Positions 23,446 through 37,353 are shown, counted from the stretch's first letter. The stretch: DNA of 64,000 nt from Nemertoderma westbladi (GCA_032718475.1 JAUCBJ010005809.1:35228-99227); one strand, 5' to 3'. Made by a program: numbers and translations. Notes: a model not told the origin generated them from the sequence alone.

Positions 23446-24915
23446 TTTAAACACCATGCAGTATTAAATTGGGGGTTCAACTTAAAAATTGAGGATAGAA
23501 AAATATGGTTGCAAAATAAAAAGTATTGAAAGGAAAACCAAAATAACAAATACAAAATATTCAAATTATAATTTCCCTAAAATGGCAACCTGCTTCATAA
23601 ATTATTTCGCGGCTGTTGCGATTAGAGCTTAAACCCAGAATTATAATTCTAAAACCAAAGCTCTTATCTGCGCCACGCGATGCCTTATCATTCAAGGAAA
23701 CTGAAAAGCTTTTGAAAAAAGTCTTGTGGTTGAACACACCCGATATAATCGGACAAACAATATCCGCAATAATTTCGGTATTACGAGCGAGATTCCATGG
23801 TAAGCAAGGCATTATATTAGCTTTCTACTGAGGATTGATCATGTCCAACAACTAAACTATATATAAATTATATATATATATTCTAGGTCATGCGATAAAT
23901 TTACGATCTTGCATTAATTAATTTGTAAATAAAGATTATCATCGTACCCAATCTGGCACACCTGAGATTGGGTTGAAGAAATGAAAAAGAAGCTGTATGA
24001 TCTGAAGTTGATGTGATTCGGTTGGTATCTCAGGTTCAATCAGGAATTGTGTGATAAAGCCAATGCATGGCATAATATGTATAGGGTGAATCATATGGTG
24101 CGGGATTGATAATGCTTCATCGGTGGTATTTAGATTAATTAATGATAATTTAGCATTAAGTGTGATTCGAGAAAAAGGTTAATTTGTGTGATACTGTTTG
24201 TGAGTTACAGTTGTGATGTGAATATAAATAATATGAGAAAGAGTCTGAAATTACGAATGCGTTTTGAATTGGAAGAATGTATTATTTGTATAAGATGGTT
24301 CATAAGAAGAGATGTCTGGGGAGTGGGGGGGGGTGGGGGGGGGGGTGTGTTCTTGTTAGGCCCTGACTGCGAAGGATATCAGATTATTTTATGGTACATA
24401 TATAATAGTATATAATTTAATACATTGGAGTTGAAATATAAGAATGTCATTGGGAATTATTTTAGAATTGTGAAGCATGATGTAAGTGAAAGTCAATAAG
24501 TCATATATTTCGGCAAATACTTTATGGTTGAGCATGAGCACGGAGGCTACGGAAGATTGGTGCAGTATTCCGGAGTCCACCTAATTTTTCACCTAATGGA
24601 ATGATTCAAACACTAGACAAGCTCCAAACTTGCAGTCACCAGTACGATCCCACCTGGACAGAAATAGAAATCATAACCGTGATAGTTAATTGTGTAACAC
24701 GAAACCCTGGGGGCAACCACAAGTCGCTAATTGATATTATACCGGTATGTAAGGGCAAGAAGGCACCACTCAAACAGTCACACACCCAAAAAATACCTAT
24801 CCTCGAAGATAATCTTTCTAATGATTATGTTGTTCTGAAGGAAGTTGGAGTTGTTAAAGTAATGAAAATTAAAATGGGTGTGGAAATCGGCTGAATAAGA
24901 AATTCTCACCACCCA
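23446..24915. other. Unassigned DNA
   Basis: About 1.5 kb. It contains ORFs on both strands at 23561-23831 and one of 97 codons at 24601-24894, none with a recognisable domain, and an interrupted G-rich tract at 24318-24345. Confidence 0.4.
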
Positions 24916-25070
24916 CTCACCATGAGCACCTCATCGTAGCTCAGTGGGGAGGCGGCTGGTTTAGTAGGTTAATCCTCTTCGGCCTCAGCTATAAAACAAG
25001 GAACGAGAGCAGCTGCAATGTTACCTCGTATGCGAGCAAGGTGTGTAATCAATGTTATAGCCCAGTCGCT
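24916..25070 (+). mobile_element. Possible decayed tRNA-derived SINE
   Basis: CGTAGCTCAGTGGGGAGGCGG looks like the D-arm and box A of a tRNA (TAGCTCAGTGG). A convincing box B is missing; TAGGTTAATCC 30 bases on is the nearest match. It could be a SINE head or coincidence. Confidence 0.3.
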
Positions 25071-25392
25071 TTACCAAGAATAAATCGAGCGTGCGCTGCA
25101 AACAGGCCGGCCCACTTTATCCTTATCAGTCTTGCAAACCCCGAGGTTTTGTTTAGGGAATGAATGTGTGCAAGTATTTCCTGGGATTACAGGGATTACT
25201 GAGGAACTGGGAGGGCCTCTGTTATTTACTAATTGATTTGGCTGCGGATGTTCTTTTATCGACACTATGAAATGAACCAAAATTCAAGGAATATAGAACT
25301 GCGGTGCTTTCCCTCAAAGCTTAGCTGAAACATTCCAATGATCAGTCAGTCTCCTATATGTTTTTCATGATGGCGATTTGTGATATTTAGGT

Positions 25393-25562
25393 AGATGCAA
25401 AAAAGTAAAAAGTAAAGTTTTCTGGAGGCCACAAGGGATTAGGCACAATGTCTGACGACTTATTTCGAGTGCGGTGCCATGACCACCAGATCAACCCGTG
25501 ACCATCAGGACCAGAGATATGTGAATTCAAGGCAACTGATTTACCCACTAGGCCACTACTCC
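25393..25562 (-). mobile_element. tRNA-derived SINE, copy 2
   Basis: On the minus strand the sequence reads TGGCCTAGTGG (box A), then a worn box B (GGGTTGATC), then CACCGCACTCGAAATAAGTCG and GTGCCTAATCCC, the same body as the plus-strand copy at 19484-19760. The tail is ACTTTACTTTTTACTTTTTT. Confidence 0.7.
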
Positions 25563-26122
25563 AAGGATGGACTGGTTGAACAATAATTGAATTTGCTTAG
25601 AAGATATCTAGACTCAATTCCATATAAGAAGAGAAGAATCATATTCCACATGAAAGAATCACCTGTTTTATGTGGCGCCAATAATACGTCTCAGTTTAGT
25701 AGAAATATATAATTTATACAAGTAATTAAATTCTGACAAATGAGTGAGTCTTCATCAACTTATATCGAAGACGCAGAATAAACCAGACGGGATAATATTA
25801 TGAATAATACAAATTTCGCAATATTATGAATAATATAATAATGTCGCAGAGCAGAGTGAAAGAGCCCAATAAACGGTAGATGAGTTAGTGGACTGGCACG
25901 AGTTTCTCAAATATTAACAGTAATGCTATAGATAGATACCTTGATGACTGAATTGCAAAAGCTTAAAATATACTTACTATGTAATGTTCATATTGCAAAC
26001 CAGTATAACGATCGGAAACTCGAGTTTAGCATGTTTGCTGTGCTACATCTCAGTACTTCTCTGAAAAATGATTTCATATATCAGAGACATAGCCTATCTC
26101 AAACGCAGTAGGGCCTACGACA

Positions 26123-29100
26123 GTAGGCCAGAATGGCGCATTACAACAGTTGGCAAGAATGGCACATTGCAACTGTAAGCCAGAATGGCACATTACAACA
26201 TTACAATTGTAGGCCAGAATTGCACATTAAAACATTACAATAGTAGGCCAGAATTGCACATTAAAACAGTAGGCCCGAATAGCGAGCGCATTACAACAGT
26301 TGGCCGGAATGGTGCATTACAAGAGTTGGCCATAAAGGCGCATTAGAATAATTGGCCAGAATGGTACATTACAACAGTAGGCCAGAATGGTACATTACAA
26401 CAGTTGGCTAGAATTGCACATTACAAGAATAAGCCAGAATGGCACATTACAACTGTTGGCCAAAATGGTACATTACAACAGTAGGTCAGAATGGCTCATT
26501 TCAACGGTAGGCCAGAATGCCATATTGCAAAAGTGGGCCATAATGTCACATTTCAACAGTAGCCCAGAATGCCATATTACAACAGTAGGCCAGAATGCCA
26601 TATTACAACAGTAGGCCATAATGTCACATGTCAACAGTAGCCCAGAATACCATATTACAACATTAAGCCATAATGTCACATTTCAACAGTAGCCCAGAAT
26701 GCCGTATTACAACAGTAGGCCATAATCTCACATTTCAACAGTAACCCAGAATGCCATATTACAAGAGTAGGCCATAATGTCACATTTCAACAGTAGCCCA
26801 GAATGCCATATTACAACAGTATGCCATAGTATCACATTTAAACAGTAGGCCAGAATGCCATATTACAACAGTAGGCCATAATGTCACATTACAACAGAAA
26901 GCCATAATGTCACATTACAACAGTAGGCCATAATGTCACATTTCAACAGTAGCCCAGAATGGCACATTACAACTGGAGGCCAGAATGGTACATTTCAACA
27001 GTAGGCCATAATGTCACATTTAAACAGTAGGCCAGAATGCCATATTACAACAGTAGGCCAGAATGCCATATTATAACAGTAGGCCAGAATGCCATATTAC
27101 AACAGTAGGCCAGAATGCCATATTAAAACAGTAGGCCAGAATGCCATGTTACAACAGTAGCCCATAATGTCACATTTCAACAGTAGGCCAGAATTCCATA
27201 TTACAACAGTAGGCCATAATGTCACATTTCAACAGTAGCCCAGAATGCCATATTACAAGAGTAGGCCATAATGTCACATTTCAACAGTAGCCCAGAATGC
27301 CATATTACAACAGTAGGCCATAATATCACATTTAAACAGTAGGCCAGAATGCCATATTACAACAGTAGGCCATAATGTCACATTACAACAGAAAGCCATA
27401 ATGTCACATTACAACAGTAGGCCATAATGTCACATTTCAACAGTAGTCCAGAATGCCATATTACAACAGTAGGCCATGATGTCACATTTCAACAGTGGCC
27501 CAGAATACCATATTAAAACAGTAGGCCATAATGTCACATTTAAACAGTAGGCCAGAATGCCATATTACAACAGTAGGCCAGAATGCCATATTACAACAGT
27601 AGGCCAGAATGCCATATTACAACAGTAGGCCAGAGTGCCATATTAAAACAGTAGGCCAGAATGCCATATTACAACAGTAGGCCATGATGTCACATTTCAA
27701 CAGTGGCCCAGAATGCCATATTAAAACAGTAGGCCATAATGTCACATTTAAACAGTAGGCCAGAATGCCATATTACAACAGTAGGCCAGAATGCCATATT
27801 ACAACAGTAGGCCAGAATGCCATATTACAACAGTAGGCCAGAATGCCATATTAAAACAGTAGGCCAGAATTCCATATTACAACAGTAGGCCATAATGTCA
27901 CATTTCAACAATAGGCCAGAATGCCACATTACAACAGTAGGCCATAATGTCACATTTCAACAGTAGGCCAGAATGCCACATTACAACAGTATGCCAGAAT
28001 GCCATATTACAACCGTAGGCCATTATGTCACATTTCAACAGTAGGCCAGAATGCCATATTACAACAGTAGGCCATAATGTCACATTACAACAGAAAGCCA
28101 TAATGTCACATTACAACAGTAGCCCATAATGTCACATTTCAACAGTAGGCCAGAATTCCATATTACAACAGTAGGCCATAATGTCACATTTCAACAGTAG
28201 GCCAGAATGCCATATTACAACAGTAGGCCATAATGTCACATTTCAACAGTAGCCCAGAATGCCATATTACAACAGTAGGCCATAATGTCACATTCCAACA
28301 CAGTAGGCCAGAATGCCATGTTACAACAGTGCCCATAATGCCACATTTCAACAGTAGGCCAGAATTCCATATTACAACAGTAGGCCATATTGTCACATTT
28401 CAACAGTAGCCCAGAATGCCATATTACAAGAGTAGGCCATAATGTCACATTTCAACAGTAGCCCAGAATGCCATATTACAACAGTAGGCCATAATATCAC
28501 ATTTAAACAGTAGGCCAGAATGCCATATTACAACAGTAGGCCATAATGTTACATTACAACAGAAAGCTATAATGTCACATTACAACAGTAGGCCATAATG
28601 TCACATTTCAACAGTAGTCCAGAATGCCATATTACAACAGTAGGCCATGATGTCACATTTCAACAGTGGCCCAGAATGCCATATTAAAACAGTAGGCCAT
28701 AATGTCACATTTAAACAGTAGGCCAGAATGCCATATTACAACAGTAGGCCAGAATGCCATATTACAACAGTAGGCCAGAATGCCATATTACAACAGTAGG
28801 CCAGAATGCCATATTAAAACAGTAGGCCAGAATGCCATGTTACAACAGTAGCCCATAATGTCACATTTCAACAGTAGGCCAGAATTCCATATTACAACAG
28901 TAGGCCATAATGTCACATTTCAACAGTAGCCCAGAATGCCATATTACAAGAGTAGGCCATAATGTCACATTTCAACAGTAGCCCAGAATGCCATATTACA
29001 ACAGTAGGCCATAATATCACATTTAAACAGTAGGCCAGAATGCCATATTACAACAGTAGGCCATAATGTCACATTACAACAGAAAGCCATAATGTCACAT

Positions 29101-30404
29101 TACAACAGTAGGCCATAATGTCACATTTCAACAGTAGTCCAGAATGCCATATTACAACAGTAGGCCATGATGTCACATTTCAACAGTGGCCCAGAATGCC
29201 ATATTAAAACAGTAGGCCATAATGTCACATTTAAACAGTAGGCCAGAATGCCATATTACAACAGTAGGCCAGAATGCCATATTACAACAGTAGGCCAGAA
29301 TGCCATATTACAACAGTAGGCCAGAATGCCATATTAAAACAGTAGGCCAGAATGCCATATTACAACAGTAGGCCAGAATGCCATATTAAAACAGTAGGCC
29401 AGAATGCCATATTACAACAGTAGGCCATAATGTCACATTTCAACAGTAGGCCAGAATGCCACATTACAACAGTAGGCCATAATGTCACATTTCAACAGTA
29501 GGCCAGAATGCCACATTACAACAGTATGCCAGAATGCCATATTACAACAGTAGGCCATTATGTCACATTTCAACAGTAGGCCAGAATGCCATATTACAAC
29601 AGTAGGACATAATGTCACATTTCAACAGTAGCCCAGAATGCCATATTACAACAGTAGGCCATAATGTCACATTCCAACACAGTAGGCCAGAATGCCATAT
29701 TACAACAGTAGGCCATAATGTCACATTACAACAGAAAGCCATAATGTCACATTACAACAGTAGGCCATAATGTCACATTTCAACAGTAGTCCAGAATGCC
29801 ATATTACAACAGTAGGCCATGATGTCACATTTCAACAGTGGCCCAGAATGCCATATTAAAACAGTAGGCCATAATGTCACATTTAAACAGTAGGCCAGAA
29901 TGCCATATTACAACAGTAGGCCAGAATGCCATATTACAACAGTAGGCCAGAATGCCATATTACAACAGTAGGCCAGAATGCCATATTAAAACAGTAGGCC
30001 AGAATGCCATATTACAACAGTAGGCCATAATGTCACATTTCAACAGTAGGCCAGAATGCCACATTACAACAGTAGGCCATAATGTCACATTTCAACAGTA
30101 GGCCAGAATGCCACATTACAACAGTATGCCAGAATGCCATATTACAACAGTAGGCCATTATGTCACATTTCAACAGTAGGCCAGAATGCCATATTACAAC
30201 AGTAGGCCATAATGTCACATTTCAACAGTAGGCCATAATGTCACATTTCAACAGTAGGTCAGAATCCCATATTACAACAGTAGGCCAGAATGCCATATTA
30301 CAACAGTAGGCCAGAATGCCATATTACAACAGTAGGTCAGAATGCCATATTACAACAGTAGGCCAGAATGCCATATTACAACAGTAGGCCAGAATGGCAC
30401 ATTT
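26123..30404. repeat. 26-bp satellite array, about 165 units, with higher-order repeats
   Basis: A 26-bp unit is repeated for 4.28 kb. Two subtypes alternate: GTAGGCCAGAATGCCATATTACAACA-like and GTAGGCCATAATGTCACATTTCAACA-like. The left 400 bp is degenerate (GTTGGCC, GGCACATT variants), the rest homogeneous. Marker variants recur in blocks: the CAGAAAGCC unit starts at 26897, 27391, 28093, 28562, 29082 and 29733, spacings of 19, 27, 18, 20 and 25 units almost exactly. The minus-strand ORFs of 60 to 70 codons inside are by-products of the repeat. Confidence 0.97.
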
Positions 30405-31626
30405 AAGCCGGACTTTGGATAGGTTCATCCTAAGTAATTTAAGTTTATTTTTTACTCAACGAATGAATGTTGTTAAAACTTAAAACATAAAAATTATAAC
30501 ATTTTATAATTGTTAATTTATTGGTCCTTTGCGGGTGCGTCTCCATTGCATTGGCTGGGGAACTTTTTCCAAGCCATAACTCTGAATTTATACTTCGTTA
30601 TCCTGAGTTTGACAAGTAACTGCCGTGTTGGCTTGGTTCGGGCACGGCACAGAATAAACCAGTAATAAAATAAGGGCAGCACAATAAATATTGTCACTTG
30701 CATCTCATATAATTTCTTACTTTGTTCACTTTTCACTGACATTACGATTCATAAGCAGTAGAACCGGTCCAGGGCAGGGCCAGCTATTATGTTGAGGAAA
30801 TAATATGTCTCAAATTCGAACTAATTTGGTTTCCTAGCAAACAACGTAATACATGAAATGAAATGAAAATAAAGATGAAGATGAAGCTTGTCAGTAGTTA
30901 GCTAGTTAAGTTTATTGACAATAATTGACATCACCATAACAAACACATTAAATGTATATAAATCTATAAGAAGGCACGAGAATCCACAATTATTTGTAAA
31001 TCTTCAGATTTACTTACTGTAAGAAAATCGTGGCTGTCTGTTTGTTTGTCTGTTTGTCACACGAAAGGCTCCGAAACTATCCGATCAATTGTGTTATTTT
31101 TAGTACCCTCCTGTAGTGTATGGTCTGAATGGGTGTATAAAGCAATTTTCAGAAAAATAAAGTCATTAGTTTTTGCAAAAAAATTATATAAACGAAAAGT
31201 GCCATTTACGCAATTGGCACAATTTAACACCAATAGCAACAGCTGGTGTTCATGATGAGAAATGGCTTATGTAATGGATTTCTACACAACTACACAGGCT
31301 TAGTATAAATCGATGAGGTTGCCAAGATTATTGTACTTAGTACACCCATACTGTTTGCTTAGGCCCTACTGCCTAAACACCACTCCCTTACAAACTTGAA
31401 ATTCTTCATAAGGTAGCATTGAATTTAATTTAATTTTAATGTCACGGTCTCAAGCCCCCAGCCGTAACCGACTTATCAGACAATACATAAGATAACAAAA
31501 TAAAATAACAATAACACACGTAGATACTAATACAAATACAAATATAATAGAAATATAAATACAGAGACACAGATATAGTGATACAGCATTACTGTGATTT
31601 AGATACATAGAATCAGCAGGTTGGGT
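30405..31626. other. Unassigned AT-rich DNA
   Basis: About 1.2 kb to the right of the satellite. A CTGTCTGTTTGTTTGTCTGTTTGTC block followed by CACACGAAAGGCTCCGAAAC at 31034-31075 resembles the CTGTC modules at 8.1 and 14.2 kb. Short ORFs show no domains. Confidence 0.4.
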
Positions 31627-31768
31627 GAATTCTTAGCCCGCGAGTTAGTAATGGAGCAGGTTTCATTATTGGGGGAACCAAAACAATAAACGTTATTGTT
31701 TTGCGGGCTAAGAATACCCACGGGCTAAGAATACTCGCGGGCTAAGAATATTCTCGGGCTAAGAATTC
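31627..31768. repeat. Compound inverted and tandem repeat
   Basis: GAATTCTTAGCCCG (31627-31640) is exactly inverted at 31755-31768. The right half holds four tandem copies of a roughly 17-bp unit containing CGGGCTAAGAATA. In the centre, AAAACAATAA and TTATTGTTTT form a 10-bp hairpin around ACG (31679-31701), the same string found in the TTATTGTTTTGGTT family. Non-coding. Confidence 0.8.
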
Positions 31769-34700
31769 CTGAGACCAATCAGCATTAGTGTACGTGTTAA
31801 ATATTTTATACAGCTGATAGCCTTCTCAGTCAAGGTATGGGCCAATGCGAATTTATTAATAATTCCAGGTGAAGGAATTTTAGTAATAATGTAGACCTTC
31901 AACTGTAGTACTACAATAATTGGTATAATTAGAATCATGAGAGGGAAACGTAGGTTTAGAAAATTTGTGTTCCTAAAGGAACAAAGTGATTTAAAAAGTT
32001 AAATATTAGATTATTAATTAATTAATAGAAGTGTTTCTGAAGATTGAAAATTTACATCCCGCGTGCGGCGTGCTAGGCACGCCACTAGTAAATTACTCAA
32101 GTTATCCAAACAATTAAAAGAAAACCAAAAATTGACCAAAGTATATTGATTCCAAATTAGTGCGATGAAAACAAAATATAGTTACTAACAACAACAAGTA
32201 CAATAAATTGCTTAAGAAATAGAGAAAGAGAAATAGAGAAATATTACTGAATTACTTTCATACTGTACCTTAGAGAAATATTACTGAATTACTTTCATAC
32301 TGTACCTTAGAGAAATATTACTGAATTACTTTCACAATTCCGTCTATGTTTTATAATTTTAAAACAAAAAAATGACTAATATAAAAAAAAAATTTCCGTC
32401 CTTCTCTTCCCTAACTGTGAAGAAAATGCATTACAGGTGTAGGCGAAGGAGTGGTGTAGGCTATTTTTGGATTCTTATAGTTTAACGGAATATTTATACA
32501 AAATACCTTCATATTCAACAGCCCATAGTTACCAAAATATAAGGAAGCTATGGCTGGACTTCAAAAACACGAAATTTTTGTTGAAAATATTTGCCTATTT
32601 GTTAAAAAAAGCCATTGATGGCAACTGAATATCCAGTCGGATTATAGATAACAGCCACAACATGTCCTATACTGCATAATATGCAGGACAGAATGTTATA
32701 TTAAATATAAAAATGTAACTCACGTATTGAATAAATTAACTCGTTTCAAGCAACTTCATGCTGATGATGTGTTAGACACAGTGGCAATCTGAAAGGAAGA
32801 AATCAACAGTAATTAACTCAATAATAAAAAGGCGTGAAATTCATATATCTTTGAGCCAAACTTCCCAAGTCAGCGCAAATATATGTATTAATGAGTTCCA
32901 CCAAAGATATCGAAATTTAATTAGTTCTGCAGATAACGAAATCTGTACCATAATTCGTTTATCGCATGCCAGCCCACTGATACCTCAGCTTTTGCTCTCT
33001 TAAAGTTTCGTTCTATTAAGGTTCACACATGTGACTATTCTGCCTGATGACGCACTCTTTGTACGTTGAGACCTCAACCCATATATCATCCCTATAATCT
33101 AATCGCAAATTGGATTTATGCGGTCGAAATATTCTGAATTCATGGAATAAAAACTTCAGTTTAACGAATATGGAAAGGGTCAAATCATAACCCGGTGTCG
33201 AATTAATCCTGGCTAGTTTAAAACGAGGAAACGGCCACATGCAGTGCAATTTGTCCATTCAATTGCAAGAGATAAATGAAATCCGTATGCACTCTGCGCG
33301 GTGCGGCGCGTGCAGTGGCGCGGTGCAGTGGAGTGGCTTTTTGAAGTGCTCGGTCATTCATAAATGCTGTATCATGCTATTTCAGGTAATTCGGTACGGA
33401 GAGACGCACTCACTGACATGGAGCCATTTGCATCCAATCTTACTACCATGTAGGCACCATGGTGCATGAAGCCAGACGTTTATTAGAGTGGATTTCAATT
33501 TTAACTTCAGGGAATGGTGAGGGAGATCCTTATGAACTGCATCAACTCGCCAGGCAGCGAAGCATCGCCTTTGTTGTAAAATTCAGTTTCATTTAAGGAA
33601 ACCGATGCAATTTAATTGACGCCTCAAGACCAACAAACATTTGATTAGAAGGCAAATTCAACGAATGAGATGCAAAACTATCTTCAGTATTATTCATAAT
33701 TATTCTTTTGAATTTTTTTTAATGCTAGGTGAATGAATGATAAGATTCCACATGTAGAACACTAGTTTATCTTCGGATACAAAGTGCGGGTGCAATATTA
33801 TGGCAGAATTGCGTGCATATTCTCGCTTCAGAGCAGGGCCACAGGGCTATTACTTAATTAATTTGTATCAAACCCAATATAAATCCCGGGGTTTAAATAA
33901 CACCCACTTAGTATCGGCAGAAGAATCAATTTTCCCAACATAGTGGTGCAAATTGAACACAAGTGAAAAGAGTGATCTCCTGCGCATATTGGTCACATAT
34001 GAAACAAAGATTCGTTTATTGGTTTGGTTAGGCGAAATCACAATCGTCAATTGTGTCTTGCTTGGGAAACACCAGTGCGATATTTATTCGAAGATGGCAT
34101 TGCCCTGAATTCTAATACGTTTTCAGATGTACATCTTCTACTGAACAAATCAAATCAATGAGCTCGTATATTTTTCCATATTAGTATAACACAATGAGTG
34201 AGTGTATTATCAGCTTACTGCACCAGAGAACGTTTATTTGCAAATTGTATGTGTTTTTAGGGACAGGTAGGTGGTGCATTAATCAATAACAGTGGTTATT
34301 ATCGTAAAAGGAGAAGAAGAAAGCAGTAGCTTAGCTAGTTTTGCTCCTTCATTTTCATTTTCGATGAAGTTTGTTGTGATTATACAGAATAATCAATTGT
34401 TTGGTGACATCTCACGGCCGAAATTATATCCTGCGACTTGTGCGCTTTCTGTGTATCAATTTTTTTTTTTTTTCAATAATTGGTCTAGCTGACAATCTGA
34501 GTATTTTTAGTTTATAAACGGGGTTGCTAAAAAAAATAATAATTTATTAGAATGTGACGAAGAAAATTATGATGAAAATTATGATGACGATATTTCACTA
34601 CCAATGCCACAGCTATTATTTTGTATCATATGTATATATTTGTTATTGTTAATAATTTTTAATTTAGTAATTAAATTTAATTTGATAATTATAGGTTGTT

Positions 34701-34807
34701 CAACATAAATAGTTTTAATTTTCTAGCCAGTGAGTGCTTTGATTTACTTGTTTTATGTTCTATTTTTAGTGAGTTCCAAATGATAGCTCCGCTGTATTTG
34801 AGTGAGT
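31769..34807. other. Unassigned AT-rich DNA with a short tandem repeat
   Basis: About 3 kb without a supported gene. At 32235-32330 a 37-bp unit beginning AGAGAAATATTACTGAATTA is repeated nearly three times. A small GC-rich patch lies at 33290-33345. ORFs of up to 80 codons have no domains. Confidence 0.45.
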
Positions 34808-35965
34808 TTTACTCCTGTCTGCTACCCGAGGGTAGGGGTGGGCGTTACTCCTATGTGCTACCCGGAGGCAGGGGTGGGCGTTACTCCTATCTGCTACACG
34901 GAGGCTGGGGTGGTGGCTACTCCTATCTGCTACCCGAGGTTAGGGGTGGGCGTTACTCCTATGTGCTACCCGGAGGCAGGGGTGGGCGTTACTCCTATCT
35001 GCTACACGGAGGCTGGGGTGGTGGCTACTCCTATCTGCTACACGGAGGCAGGGGTGGGGGCTACTCCTGTCTGCTACCCGAGGGTAGGGGTGGGCGTTAC
35101 TCCTATCTGCTACCCGGAGACAGGGGTGGGCACTACTCCTATCTGCTACACGGAGGCAGGGGTGGTGGCTACTCCTATCTGCTACCCGAGGGTAGGGGTG
35201 GGGGCTACTCCTCTCTGCTAGCCGAGGGTAGGGGTGGGCGCTACTCCTATCTGCTACCCGAGGGTAGGGGTGGGGGTTACTCCTCTCTGCTACCCGAGGG
35301 TAGGGGTGGGCACTACTCCTGTCTGCTACCCGAGGGTAGAGGTGGGGGCTACTCCTCTCTGCTAACCGAGGGTGGGGGTGGGGGCTACTCCTCTCTGCTA
35401 CCCGAGGGTAGGGGTGGGCGCTACTCCTGTCTGCTACCCGAGGGTAGGGGTGGGGGCTAATCATGTCTGCTACACTGAGGCAGGGGTGGGGGCTACTCCT
35501 GTCTGCTACCCGAGGTTAGGGGTGGGGGCTACTCATGTCTGCTACCCGAGGGTAGGAGTGGACGTTACTCCTATCTGCTACACGGAGGCAGGGGTGGGGG
35601 CTACTCATGTCTGCTACCCGAGGGTAGGGGTGGGCTTTACTCCTATCTGCTACACGGAGGCAGGGGTGGGGGCTACTCCTATCTGCTACACGGAGGCAGT
35701 GGTGGGGGCTACTCCTGTCTGCTACCCGAGGGTAGGGGTGGGCGTTACTCCTATCTGCTACCCGGAGACAGGGGTGGGCACTACTCCTATCTGCTACACG
35801 GAGGCAGGGGTGGTGGCTACTCCTATCTGCTACACGGAGGCAGGGGTGGGGGCTACTCCTATCTGCTACACGGAGGCAGGGGTGGGGGCTACTCCTGCCT
35901 GCTACCCGAGGGTAGGGGTGGGCGCTACTCCTATCTGCTACCCGAGGGTAGGGGTGGGGGCTACT
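34808..35965. repeat. 36-bp minisatellite, about 32 copies, open in several frames
   Basis: A 36-bp unit (CTACTCCTATCTGCTACCCG... ending in GGGGTGGGGG) repeats about 32 times without losing phase. Because 36 is divisible by three, two plus-strand frames and one minus-strand frame stay open for hundreds of codons, giving 12-residue protein repeats such as YSYLLPEGRGGR. The longest plus ORF, 34696-35460, has 254 codons with a 37-residue non-repetitive leader. There is no independent sign of coding such as splice sites or a conserved flank. The unit contains the hairpin CTACCCGAGGGTAG, and two unit subtypes (CCCGAGGGTAGG and CACGGAGGCAGG) are mixed. Confidence 0.95.
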
Positions 35966-36029
35966 GTGTGATACAAAGTGGAAAGGGCTGCTATGGAGAT
36001 TGGATTGAATATAATAGTTCAAAGTAAAA

Positions 36030-36800
36030 AGTTCAAGTAAATAAAATGTCAAACTAAAACGTTTTGTGTTCGTTTTGATAATTGTGAAGGTATACATACG
36101 GGTTTTCGAGGTCGCTGATCACGAATAAACTAGTTAAAAATATTTCTGGAAAAGCAAACATAATTTTTAGTGCCATTTTGGTGCCACAGGACGAAAAGTA
36201 CACGTACCAAAAATTTCAAACTGTTAAATTTTGCATTTGGTTTGATAATTCTGAAGCTATACTGGATTTCAAAAGGCAGCTGGGACGATACAACTCTTTA
36301 AAAATTATTCGTGGTTACGAAACTATCATTTTTGGTGTTTGTCTGGTTAGACGAAAAATACAAGTGGCATAAAATTATTTCAAACGGCAAAAATCTACTT
36401 TGGTTAGATAATAAGATATTCTTGAGTGCCATATTCGTGATCAGCATCCCATAAAACCCCTATGTCATAAAATCAGGTTGATTTGCTAATGATTTTTTAT
36501 TATCAAATTTGTGCCACTTGTAATTTTATAGCCGCACATTGACATGTATCCAAAAATGCCGTAATCAACAAGGTACAATATTTTTCAGTGTCACATACAT
36601 GATCGGCATCCCAAAAACCCATAATGTCCTAAAGTCAATCTGATTTCATGGTAATTTTTCATTATCATATTTCCACTACATGTTTTTTTCGTGGCACATT
36701 CAAAATTACCAAAAATTTTCTCAAATGTTATATTTGAGTTCTATAATCATGATCAGCATCCATAAAAAACCGCTATATACCGCAAATAAATTAATTTGAG
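36030..36800. repeat. Complex dispersed repeat, third locus
   Basis: GGGTTTTCGAGGTCGCTGATCACGAA at about 36101-36126 is inverted at 36437 (TTCGTGATCAGCATCC...AAAACCCC) and repeated directly near 36598 and 36745. The left 75 bases (CGTTTTGTGTTCGTTTTGATAATT...) match the reverse complement of 60278-60360. Non-coding. Confidence 0.7.
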
Positions 36801-37353
36801 TCAACTATAAAAACGTTTGAAAATTTTAGCACAAAAAATACTGGAGATGGGTACCAGAAAGGGACCACAGCACGAAAACTAACAGAGTCATGGCGTTTGC
36901 TATGTTGGGTATCCCATTAAATTTAAGGAAAAGAGAAGAAATCTCGGTTTTCCAAACAAATCTGACTCAAAAGACACAGTTGAATTACAAAAATATTTAT
37001 AAAATGTAATGAACGTAATGATAAAGTATATTTCTAGTTTAACACTACTTGAACGCACATATACATATTTAAAAAAATAACTATTTGCACGGATTGCGGA
37101 GAGTCTTCTTGAAAGGAAGACATTCAATTAGAATCATTCAATACATAGCATTAAAACCCATCGTTTAAGCAAGACTGATCCAAAACAACCAGCGTAACAA
37201 GCATCAATAATATGATTACAAGTGTTTCCTACACGATTTAACTGTGAAAATATATTAATTCTTAACATAGCCTTAAAAGTATTAGCAGTAGGTATAATTA
37301 ACAACAGACATGGAATTGTGCATTGATGGTTATTACTACAAGGGGCAACTCTA
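36801..37353. other. Unassigned AT-rich DNA
   Basis: About 0.55 kb with one 75-codon minus-strand ORF lacking any domain. Confidence 0.4.

Noticed and set aside
23561-23831. ORFs on both strands around 23.6-23.8 kb
   Set aside because: One strand at most could be real; neither shows a domain, and both could be a worn repeat.
24601-24894. 97-codon plus-strand ORF
   Set aside because: No motif, no signal peptide, no flanking splice sites convincing enough to call an exon.
34940-36097. Minus-strand ORFs encoding SSPHPYPRVADR-type repeats
   Set aside because: Translation of the 36-bp minisatellite; open only because the unit is stop-free and divisible by three.
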